From the NCBI GenBank assembly GCA_008729055.1, contig SDUX01000007.1, positions 3,299,590 through 3,363,589 on the forward strand: a DNA stretch of 64,000 bases, read 5' to 3'. The translations under genes and the position numbers were made by a program. Source of the stretch: Pyropia haitanensis (Eukaryota > Rhodophyta > Bangiophyceae > Bangiales > Bangiaceae). Positions 22,591 to 32,498 of this stretch are shown here, piece by piece; position 1 is the stretch's first letter; each line of letters starts with the position of its first letter. The notes beneath the pieces were generated by a model. It did not search any database. It saw nothing but the letters and a program-made list of their open reading frames with translations, and was not told the DNA's origin.

Positions 22591-22983
22591 CTAATGGACA
22601 GCCACCTCATCGAGCTGTCCGACCGCATGTAGTTCAGGTTCAGCTTGGAGACGAGCGCGAAAGCGACGTGCAGCTGCTTGCCAGAAGAGGTGGGGGTGAG
22701 AGGGGTGGCTTGCGACGGCAGGTTGCGGCCAAAACAGGGTCTCGCACCGGCCAACCCGCGCGCCTGCCGCCGGGGCGGGGGAAGCGCCCCCCCGAAAATC
22801 CAATAGAATTCCAAACCCTGGATCAACCTGGTCATCCTTCCACAGCTGCCACGGAGTACCACGTTCGCTCTCATGCTCAAAGTACCTCACCCACGGCTGC
22901 ATCTCGTATGTACTTCCGAGACAGTATAATTCCGTTCCTTGCAAAAGGCCCGTGTCTTGGATGATGATGGTTCTCTTCACACC
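22591..22983 (-). CDS. Unidentified ORF or exon with unusually balanced composition
   Basis: This minus-strand block reads VKRTIIIQDTGLLQGTELYC, then EMQPWVRYFEHESERGTPWQ, LWKDDQVDPGFGILLDFRG, and runs to a stop at 22591. It is far less GC-biased than its neighbours and rich in aromatic and charged residues. A second frame on the same strand (22880-22494) also looks protein-like near its end (RWLSIRSQLACRAQQWAENM). It could be an exon of a transferred or mobile-element gene that has decayed, or an active exon with unseen partners upstream in the C-rich region. No family is recognised and the 5' limit is arbitrary. Confidence 0.3.
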   Translation of the reverse strand, partial: GVKRTIIIQDTGLLQGTELYCLGSTYEMQPWVRYFEHESERGTPWQLWKDDQVDPGFGILLDFRGGASPAPAAGARVGRCETLFWPQPAVASHPSHPHLFWQAAARRFRARLQAEPELHAVGQLDEVAVH

Positions 22984-24810
22984 GGGCCCGAGGGGCCCCC
23001 AGCCACGACCGCCCACCCCGCCCCGGCGCTCCGGCCTGTCACGTGAGCGGGGCAGCCGCCGCCACCACCCCCCCCCACCGCGCCAGGCGGCACGCACCAG
23101 CCGTGCCGCGCGCCCCCCTCCAGCGGCCGCCACGCGTGGGTGGCCGCGGAGCGCGGCCGCTCCGCGCGGTCGCCCCCGCCGCCTCGCCTGCGCCCCCCCC
23201 CCGCTCCCCTCCCCCCCTCCCACGGTCACCAAACGGAAGGGCGTCTGCTCGAAAAAGCGCGGGAAAAGGGCGAGAGGCGGGGCAAGGGGGAGGGGCGACG
23301 AAATTGCGGGCCAGCCCACCTCCCCGCACCCCCCCCCCCCCCCCCCTTCCTCCGCACCCGGTGTGGCCCCCACCTGGACACGCGGGCGGGCTCGTTGCGC
23401 CACCCGCGCTCTTGTCCCCCCACCCGGCGGGGCAGGTGCCCCCCCCCCCCCCCCCCCCCCAGCCCTGGTGTTCGTGTCCTCTGCCCCACCGCCCCCGACC
23501 AGCACCAGCCCCGTGGGACGCTAGCACGGCGGGCGGACCTCTGTGCCCCCTCCGCTCCCCGCCCGTCCCCCCCACGACAGCCCCGCGCCGGCCGCGAGCG
23601 TCCCGTCGCGCGCGCGGTCGCCCGCTCCAGTGCCGGGTGCACGACAGCAGCCGGCGCGCGGGGCGGTGCGCGCGCGACCGGCCCCCCCCCCCCCCCCCAC
23701 CGCTCCCCACGCGCCCTGCCACGTCGCTTAAGGCTGAGCACCAGAACCAACACGGCATCAACGGCGGGGGGCGTGGGTGGGGGGGGGGGGGGGGGTGGGC
23801 GGCTGGGGCGGCTGGCCAAACCACACCCCTCCGACGACAGCCGCTCTCACGGGCTCGTGTGCTCACCCGCACCCCCCCCCTTCCGTCGTCGCGGCAGGCG
23901 TGCAAGCCACCCCCGCCGCCCCGCCTGCCCACCACCGCCCCACCCCCCCGCCCCTCTTTTTCAAAAAAAACAACGGCGGCGCGCCCGCGCGGTCGCAACA
24001 GAAACCCAATCCCCGCCGCGACTGGGAAGGAAGAAACGGGGCGTGGCTGATGGCTGCCGGGGGGGGGGTCCGGTAGGGCCGGGGGGGGGGGGGGGGTGAC
24101 TTGGGGAGCGCCTCAGAGGGGGCGGGGGGCGAATGGGGTCTCCACAGGGGGGGGGGGGGGCCTCCGCCCAAGCTTTGGGGGCGGGCTGGGGGGCCCCTGC
24201 GGCACGGCCCTGGGGGGCTCTGGGCCCCTCCCCCCCCCCCCCCTCCCCGCCCCCTCTGGCGGTGCGCGCGCAGCGCGGCGGCGCGGCACGGCCGCCGCCC
24301 GCGTCGGCGGGTCCCGCTTGCCGCCCGCCGCCGCCGCCGCCGCGCCGCCGCCGCCGCAGCGCCCGCGGCCGGGCCGCCCGCGCGCCACTCCCCGTGCACC
24401 CCCTCCCCCCCTCTGCCGGCGCCCGCTGGTCTTCCGCCGCCCTCTTCCCCCCCCACCGTCCCATCCATCCCCTCCCCCGCCGTCCCATCCATCCCCTCCC
24501 CCGCCGTCCCATCCGCCGTTCCGGTCACGTCCCCCCCTCAGCCCTCATTGACGTCTATTCCTCCGCCCTCCCCCGCATCCCCCTGCTGCTTCTTCCCCCC
24601 CCGCCGCCCCTTCCTCCTCTGTCCCTTTCTGTCACTTTCTTCCCGCCGTCTCCACGCCTGGGCTGCAGCCACAGTCTGTTCGACCTTCTGCTCCCTCCCC
24701 CCCCCCCCCCCCGGCGCCGCACCGGTCAGGCCCCCCCCCCCCTCCCCCGGACAGCCACGACGGCGCCTGCTCGCGGTCATCGCGCCGCCCCCTCCCCCCC
24801 GGTAGCGTTC
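22984..24810. other. C-rich, homopolymer-dense region upstream of the RBR gene
   Basis: Dominated by C runs (for example C17 around 23330-23346 and long C tracts at 23431-23460), later G tracts near 24080-24160. Around 24445-24535 a roughly 24-base C-rich unit containing CCGTCCCATCCATCCCC is tandemly repeated. No gene is supported. The long open frames are compositional. Confidence 0.5.
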
Positions 24811-27800
24811 ATGGCACGGTCCGACGCGGGTGGCCGCGCCGCGACCAGTGGCGCCGGCGGTGGCCTGTCGCGGCCCGGCCGGGCGCCCGCGCCTGCCCGT
24901 GGCGGCGCGTCTGGGGGTGGCGCCGGCGTTGGCGGCGGTGGCGCGGCGGACGTTGGCGGCTGCCTGGAGCGGGAGCCTGTGATGGTGCGTTGTGTGTGTG
25001 TGGGGGGGGGGTGTGTGGGTGCGGAGGAGCGGCGGTTCCGTTGGGAGAGGAGCGGAGGGAAGGGGGGAGGCCGGAGCGGGCCGCGGGCGTGGTTGGTGCG
25101 TGCGGGGGGGAGACCGACGCCGCCGTCAGACTGGGAGGGCGTGACGCTGACCTGCGGTGGTGCTGGCTCGTGTCGTGCGCAAAGAGCTGCGCGTTTGTCG
25201 TGCTGTGGTGCGTGTGTATGTGCGTGTGTGGTCCTCGTCTGTGCGGCTCCGTCCGCCCCCCACCCTCCCCACCCCTTCCGCTTTTATTTTGTGATGGTGC
25301 AGATGGACAAGGCAGGAACGACCTCAGCGCCAGCGGCGGTGGCGGCGGGCGCCAAGGTGCCCCCCCCGACGGCGGAGCCCGCCTCCCCCCGATCCGACGC
25401 GCAGCCGCGCATCACCACCCTCTTCCCACGCCGCGCCAAGGCGACCGCCTCCGTCGCGGCGGCGGCGCCGGTTGGGGGGGCTCCCCCTCGGGTGCCAGCA
25501 CGGGCTACAGGGGGAGTGGCGGCCACCCCCACGGCCGCCGCAACCACGGCGGCCACCACCGCCGCTCCCGCAACGGCGGCGGCTCCCGCGCCCCGCCCCT
25601 CGCCCGCCGCCGCCGCCCTTCTCGACCGGCTGACGGCGGACCCCGCCGTCACCGCGGCGGCGTGCCCCGCCCTCGCCGCGCGCTGCGTGTGGCTGGCGTT
25701 TGTCGCCGTCCGCATCGCGGCGCACACCGCCGCCGCTGACGCTGCCGCCGCCGCCGGTAGCAGCGGCGGCGCCAGCAGCAGCGACGGCAGTGGGGGTGGT
25801 GTTGGCGGGCGCGCTTTGGCGGCGGCGGCATCGGCGGCGACGTTGGACCCTGTGGCGGTGCTGGACGCGGTCGTTGCGCTGCTGTTGAGCGGCGGCGGCG
25901 GCGGCGGCGGCGGCGCCAAAGCCGCGGCTGACGGACTCAGCGGCGCAGACTCCCCTCCACCGCCCAAACGGGGTCGCTGGGGGCCCGCCGGACCCACCGC
26001 CACCGAGGCGGTCGCCGCGGCGGTCGGCCACCTGCTGCGGCCCATGGTCGGCAGCGGCGCCGGTGGCGTGTCGAGAAATACCCTGCGTTTGCTCACGTTG
26101 CACGCGGCGGAAGGGGTCAAGGTCGGCGGCGCCGCGGTCGCGGCGGACCCGCTGGTGGCCCACTGGAACGACCACCTGCACGCGCTGCCGCCGCTGCCCG
26201 CTGTGCCCAGCGACGGCGGCGACGGCGGCGGCGGCGGCGACGGCACCCGCGACGCGGCCGCCAGCGACGCGAGCGACGCCAGCGGCGGCAGGGGCGGCGG
26301 CGAGCCGCCCCGCACGCCCGCCCGCCAGCTGCGCGTGCGGGGGGTGGGGCGCGGCGCCGCCGCCGACGCGCGGCCGTCGCCGCGGGCGGGCGCCGCCGAT
26401 GCGCTCGATACCCTCGCGGCGGTGGCGGCGACGACACCCGCCGCGCCCGCGCCGCGCGGCCGGCCGACCGGCGGCAGCGGCGGCGGTGGGAGCTCCGACT
26501 GGCGCGGCGCCACCCGCCGCCCCCGCTCAACGGCGGCCACGCCCGTGCGGCCGCCCCTGTCGTCGACGCCGTCGGCAACGGCGGCGGCGGCGGCGGCGTC
26601 GTCGTGGCACGTCACCCCCGTCCGCCCGCCCCTGGCGTCGTCGTCGTCGGCGGCCGCCGCGGCGGCGGCGGGCGCGGCGCGCAGCCCGTGGGGCGGCGCC
26701 GCCCTGCCGCTGCGCTCCCCGTCGGCGCCGTCGGCGGGCGGCGTGCTACCGCTGGGCGCCTGGCTCCGCACCGTCCGGGGGGTGTGGGCGGCCGACGCGG
26801 CGGCGGCGTTTCCCGACGCGCCACAGCCGGCGGCTGCTGGGGACGAGGCCGCCGCGCCGGCGGCGGTCGACGGCGACGGCGACGCGGTGGGGGGGGGAGC
26901 GCCGGGGGGAGCGGATCCCGCATTGGCGTTGGCCCCACCGCCCGGGCGGTGGGGCGCGCCACCCACGCGGCGCTGTGGGCAGACGCGGTCGCCGCGCTGG
27001 CCGGGACGGCGCTTCCCCCGGCGGCGCGCCGCACGGCAGCGGCGCTGTACGGCAGCGCCCTGGACGGGGTGGTGGCGGCCGAGGCGCGGCGGCAGCCGCC
27101 GGCGGTAATCGCCACGCTCCTCGCGTCCAAGGACTTTAACCTGTCGCTGCTGGCGCTGGCCGCCGAGGCCGCCGTCTACGCGTCGTCGGGGGGGCGGCGG
27201 GACATGGCCACCCTCGACGCTGTGCGGTCGCGCTGGGCGCTGTCCGCGTGGGAGGTAATCAAGGTGGTCGACACGTTTGTGGGGCACGCGGGCGAGGCGG
27301 TCGCCGTCGCGGCCGCCGCGTCGGGCGCCGCCGCGGCGCGGCCGGACACGCCGTTTGCGCTCGCCAAGCACCTGTACGTGTGTGAGGAGCGGCTGCTCGA
27401 GGCGGACGTGTGGGCGGCCGACTCGCCGCTGGTGGGGGCGCTCCACCGGTACGGGGTGGCGTCATCGTCGGCAGCGTCGACGGCAACGCCGGCGACGCCA
27501 GCGTCGCCGGCTACGCCGGCGCCGGCTGTACCCGCCGGGGCACCCAGCCCGGCGGCGCCGGTGACACGGACCGCCGCCGCCACCCCCCCGGTTCCAGGGG
27601 TGGTAAAGAGCGGCAGCGCGCCTGTGCCGGCGGTGGAGCTCTTTTTCCGCAAGCTCCTCTGCGTCTCGGCGGTGCGGGTGCGGGAGCTGACGGCGCGGCT
27701 GGACATGTCCGCCCTGCTGGCCGACGCGGTGTGGCGGACGGTCCAGCACGGCCTGACCGAGTCCGCCACGTCCCTGTTTGTCAGCCGCCACCTCGACCAG

Positions 27801-29498
27801 CTGCTGCTGTGCTGCGTGTACGGGGTGGCCAAGGTGTACCGGTTTCCGCTCAAGTTCAAGGACATCATCCACGCCTACCGGGGGCTGCCTCACACGCGGG
27901 AGCCCGCGTTTGTGGCGCGCAGCCCGGCCGTCTACAGGGATATCGTCTTCACGCCGGCCGTGCCGACGGCGGCAGCGGCGGCGGCGGCCGCCGCCGCGGC
28001 GGCCGCCCCGGGGCTGCCGCTGGCGGCAGCTGCGGGGGGGGGCCTCCGCACCCCCGGCGGCGGGCCTTCGGTGGTCATCACCTCCCCAGTGACGGGCGCC
28101 AAGCGGTCTGCAGACGAAGCGGCTGCGGACGGGGACAGCCCGGCGCTGGTGGCGGCCGACGGGCGCGCGGCCAAGTCGGCTGCCGCCGCGGCCGTGTCGA
28201 CGCCGTCGGCCGGCGGCGGCCTGCAGCACGGCGAGACGCGCGGGGACATTATCAAGTTTTACAACTCGCGCTTCATCGTGACGATGAAGCCCTTCCTGCT
28301 GTCCATGCAGGCCGCGGCGGCCGCGGCGGGCGACGCGGGCCCGCTGCCGCCGGCGCCGACGGGGGTACCGCGCTCGCCCGCGTCGGCACGCATCCGCGCG
28401 GCGATCTGCGGCTCGCCGCTGCGCGTCGCGGCGGTGCCGTCGGGCGGCCGCGCGGCGGTGGCGGCGGCCGCGGCGGCGGCCGCCCACCGGCGGCCGCTCT
28501 TTGCCGCCTCCCCCCCGCCGCTGGCCGTGCGCGGCGCGGCCGCGGCGGGCGACGATGCCACCGCCGCCGCCGCCGCGCCGGTGACGCCCATGGCCAGGCC
28601 CCGCCGGCGGGCGCCCCGCCTGGGCGGCGTCGCGGTTGGCGGCGGCGGTGTCGGCAGCGGCGGCGGTGGCACCACGGGCGGCACGCCGCTCGGCCGCGGC
28701 GCCGGCCGACTGACCGTGTCGCCAATGAGCCCCGGCCGGGCCAGCCTCTTTGCGGCCGCCCCCGGCGCGGGCGTTGGCGTCGGCGCCGACGGCGAGCGCG
28801 GCGATGGGGACGCGCCCGCGGCGGGCAGCATCACCCCCGCCGCCGCCACCCGACGCGGCGGTGGTGGCGGCGTCGGCGGCGGCACGCCCCGCCGCCTGTG
28901 CCGCCTTGACGGCACGCCCGGACCGTCAACGCCCGGCGGGCGGTCCCTATGGGCGGGCGGCGAGAGCCTCGGCGGCTACGCCGTCGCGACGCCCGCGGCC
29001 GCCCGCCGCGGCACGGCGCCGTCGTCGCCGGCGCGCACCCCAGCCGCCGCGGTCGCCGCCGCCGCGCCGTCACCGTCGGCGGTGACGCGGCGGGCGGCGC
29101 GGGTGCGGGCGGTCGGGCCGGCGCGGCGGATCAGCTACGCCGCCGCCGCCGCCGCCATGGACGGCGTCACGGCGGCGGGCGGCGGCGGCGGCGGCGGCGG
29201 TGGCGGCGACGCGGGAGGCGGGGAGGGCGCGGCGGCGGCGGTGGCGGCGGCGGCCGCCGCCGCCGCCCCCGCGGGCGCGAGCCCCGGCGGCACCCCGCGG
29301 CGGTTGGGCGACTGGTACCCAGACGTGCGGCGATCGCTCGGCGCCGCCCGCGGGCGGCTGTTTGTGCCGGCCGACGCGGCGGGGGCAGCGGCGGGGGGGG
29401 GTGGGGGGGGAGGGGGTGGGGGAGGGGGCGGGGGGGGTGCCGGGGGGAGGTTGCCTGCGCGCGCCGCCGCCGCCGAGGGCGCTGCGCCGCGGCCATAG
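24811..29498 (+). CDS. RBR: Retinoblastoma-related protein (RBR), pocket protein
   Basis: Pocket proteins repress E2F targets at the G1/S transition. Exon 1 is probably 24811-24984 (donor GTGCGT) and exon 2 is 25303-29498 (acceptor GTGCAG). The 318-base intron is a multiple of three with no in-frame stop, so an ATG at 25294 or 25303 is an alternative start. After an Ala-rich N-terminal domain, pocket A spans about 26610-27470 (TPVRPPLASS, then VIATLLASKDFNLSLLALAA, WEVIKVVDTFVGHAGEAV, EERLLEADVWAADSPLV). Pocket B spans about 27630-28310 (ELFFRKLLCVSAVRVRELTA, RHLDQLLLCCVYGVAKVYRF, LKFKDIIHAYRGLPH, DIIKFYNSRFIVTMKPF). Pocket B carries a ~90-residue insert with GAKRSADE. The long disordered C-terminus has many SP/TP sites (VSPMSPGR), as expected for CDK control. 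The frame shifts within the G runs at 26889-26909, inside pocket A. At ~1,450 residues it is much longer than typical RBRs. Confidence 0.9.
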
Positions 29499-30418
29499 CG
29501 GCATGAACGGCGTGTGGGGAGGGTGGCGGGGGGGGTGGGGGGGGGCGGTGGGCGTGGGCGACTGGGTGGCGTAGGGGGAACGCGAGAGGGAAAGTGCCGC
29601 ACAAAGCAACACTCGTGCCAAGGCACGGGACGTCGTTTTGTCGCGCCGCGTCAGGACCACGTGGCGGCTGGGCTGGTGGGCGTCGCTACGAGGCCAACCT
29701 GGAGCGCCAGGTCGCCGCCGTGGCCGGGACACGCAGCTTTGCCCCCCACCCGCCCGCCCCCCCCATCCCCGTGCGGCCGTGACGCTGCGACGCGCCGCCG
29801 CGACCGCGGGGCCAGCCGCGAGGCACCCACCCGCGGGCTGGACCACCGCCAGCCTCCGCCGCCGCGGGGCGGCACACCGCACATCCTCCCGACGATGGCG
29901 GCAGCCCCGCGCAGTGCGACAACAAAAAAAAAAAAAACAGAAACGCACGCCAGCACACACCCCACAATCAACGTTTCGCCGCCCACCCTCGCGTCCCCCC
30001 CTACACCCCCACACCCCACCCATGCCGCTCGCACAGGCGCGGCGACCCACCACCGCCGCCGCGCACCCACCGGCGATGGGCACGGACGCGGCGGGGGGAG
30101 AGGGAGCCAGGCGACGACGACCCCCCTGTGCAAGGGGCAGGGGGCGGGAGACCGCCCGCCACGACCGCGCGCGTGCGGCGGGCCACCACACCCGCGCCCA
30201 CCGCCCCCCCCCCCCGCCCACCTCCACGCTGATCGACCCCCACCGCCCCGTTCACCTCCCCCCCCCACCCCTCGTCCACCTTGCCCCACTACAGCCGCGC
30301 GCCGGCCCCGCTGGAGGGGCGGCGCGCCACCGCACCGCCGCCGCCGCCGCCACCGCCGCCACCACCGCCACCGCCACCACCACCGCCACCGCCGCCGCCA
30401 CCGCCACCCGGCGGCGCG
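29499..30418. other. Intergenic stretch between convergent RBR and dynein light chain genes
   Basis: It holds an A-run (AAAAAAAAAAAAA, about 29925-29937), C-rich tracts and, at its right end, the CCG/CCA microsatellite that touches the stop of the neighbouring gene. No gene is seen. Confidence 0.5.
30337..30410. repeat. CCG/CCA trinucleotide microsatellite
   Basis: About 74 bases of interspersed CCG and CCA triplets, ending a few bases from the stop codon of the dynein light chain gene. It lies in the presumed 3' UTR on the minus strand. Confidence 0.85.
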
Positions 30419-32185
30419 TCACGCCTTGCACGCAAACACCGTCGTGATGACGTACATGGACGGGTTCTCCACCCTGTGGGTGCCGTGACGACAAGACACG
30501 CGCCGCACCGTCGCCAACCGCAACGGTCGCCGCCGGTATCAAACAGGAGGGGGACCACAAAAGAAAACAAACGGCAGGGTCACCCACACAGATGGGGGCG
30601 GCACGGGAGGGTTCCACAACACACGTCCGCGGGTCAGCACCAGCGCGCTCCACACACGCGTCGACGCTCCCGCCGGCCCCGCCCGCTTATCCCCACACCG
30701 TCGCGACTCCCCCCCCGACACCGGGCAAAGTTCGCCGCCCACGGCAACAAACAAGAACACAGACGTCCACCCACGCCCACCGCCCGCGCAGCGGCAACGC
30801 AGCGTGCGGTGGGGGCCGCCAACGCCACCCCCCCACCCCGGCTCCCCGCCCCCTCCTCTCACCCGCACGCCGCCCGCCACAGACGGCCGCCCAACGTACT
30901 GTACAGAGAGGCCGATATCCGACGCTGGGTTCCAAAAGCACTGCGTCGAGGAGCGCATGCCCGCGCCGCACTTTTGGACAATCATGCACGTGACTGCAGC
31001 GCGGGGGTGGGGGCGGGTGGGGGCGGTGCCGTGGTAAAGGAGGAAAAGAGGCGGGGGAAAAAAAAACAGACGTAAAACCAGCGGGGGCGACACGCGCGAC
31101 ATAGCAGCAACAGCAGCGGTCAGCGAACGGGTCCGGCACGGGGCGCCACCACAACGAAACAACGCCACCCTCTACGTCCCGACTCCCAGCGCGCGGGCCA
31201 CCAGCCCGACCGTCGCACGGGGGGCACCAGGGGGTGCACCGCCCCCAGGGGCAGAGCCGCTCGCCAACGCGGGCGAGTAGGGGGGTGCCGCCGCCACCGC
31301 TGCCCGCAGCGCGTACCCCACCACGGCAACCCACAGCCGCAGCGGGGACGGACGCCGCCCCCTGCACCCTCCCCCCCCCCGCCCTCCCCCCTGCTGGCGC
31401 CAGCCGCGGCAGCACCCCACGCGCGCCGCGCGCCCACACGCCACGGAACGAGAAGCGGGGCGACCCCTACCGCCGCAGCCGCCGACAGCCGCCGCGCCCC
31501 GGCCGCCGACAACCACGGCGGCCGCGGCGGCGGGCGTTACCCCCGCGTCTAGCACCAGCCGCCACGCGTGCCGGCCGGCAGCGACCGGCTGTCGCCGCAT
31601 GGTGGCCGCGGGGCGGCCGCCCCGGCCGGCGCCCCCCCGCACCGGCGCGCCCCCCTCCCCCGCCCGTCCGCCCCCCAACCGCCCACCACACCGTCGACGG
31701 CCGCCAACACCGCCGCTCCCCATCCGGCGGTGGGCGGGGGACCCACAGCCCGCCGCCACCCAGAGTGCCGCGCACCCACCCCCCCCCCCTCCGCCGGTGG
31801 TGCGTGTGTCTCCCCTCCCCGGCGCAGCAGAGCCATCCCACCCCCCTCACCCCCCCCCCGCAGCCCCCCCCCAAAAACGCACCAATGTACTTGTACGACC
31901 GGTCGAGCGCGACGAGGTTCTTGACCAGGTTGTCCACAATGTCGTTGGTCCACCCGTCCGTCCGCGCGTGCGCGTACTCCTCCGCGCCAATCACCTCCTT
32001 GACCGTCTTTTGGACGGTCGCCCGCATAAACGTCTCGTCATTGACGCGGAGGGGGGCGGCGGTGCCGGCGGCGGGGGCGGCGACGGCGCCCGCGCCGGCC
32101 GGGGCCGCGGGCGGCCCGGCGGGGGCCGCGGCGGGGACGACCGCGCCAACCACCCCGCCGCCGCCGCCGCCGCCGCCGCCGGGCC

Positions 32186-32220
<35 letters not shown>

Positions 32221-32303
32221 ACGCCGACCGCCGCGCCGAGGGCGCCATCGTCCATGGCGCCCTTGGGGGCGCCGTTGACCCCCAACAGCGCCGTATCGTC
32301 CAT
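30419..32303 (-). CDS. DYNLT: Tctex-type (DYNLT) dynein light chain
   Basis: Three exons join exactly: 32303-31883 (donor GTGCGT), 30993-30900 (acceptor GCTGCAG, donor GTACGT) and 30473-30419 (acceptor CCCACAG), giving 189 residues. The first ~90 residues are a Gly/Pro/Ala-rich extension with paired starts MDDTALLG and AMDDGALG. The Tctex domain follows: VNDETFMRATVQKTVKEVIG, then ARTDGWTNDIVDNLVKNL, RSYKYIVTCMIVQKCGAGMR, STQCFWNPASDIGLSVQVEN, and the last strand SMYVITTVFACKA. The splice junctions fall inside the KYIV and SVQV strands and restore the family consensus, which supports the model strongly. The family serves as a light chain of cytoplasmic and axonemal dynein and as an adaptor in other complexes. 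Sequenced red algae are generally described as lacking dynein heavy chains, so a non-motor role is possible here. Confidence 0.88.
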
Positions 32304-32318
32304 GCCACAACGAGGGGC

Positions 32319-32498
32319 GCTAGGAGGGGGGAGAGGAGCACCAGCGGGCGGGGAGGGAGGGGGGAAGTAGGCGGGGAAAGCAAGAGGGAGACAGGGGGCA
32401 CAGGGGGGGCTAGGAGGGGGGAGAGGAGCACCAGCGGGCGGGGAGGGAGGGGGGAAGTGGGCGGGGAAAGCAAGAGGGAAACGGGGGGCACAGGGGGA
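32319..32498. repeat. Tandem duplication, two copies of a 90-bp G-rich unit
   Basis: The unit at 32319-32408 (starting GCTAGGAGGGGGGAGAGG) is repeated at 32409-32498 with only a few substitutions. It sits just upstream of the dynein light chain start codon, in the promoter or 5' UTR. Confidence 0.85.

Noticed and set aside
24133..24810. Upstream in-frame extension of RBR
   Set aside because: Proline/arginine-rich, spans C homopolymers, and the initiation context and domain content point to 24811 or the ATGs at 25294/25303.
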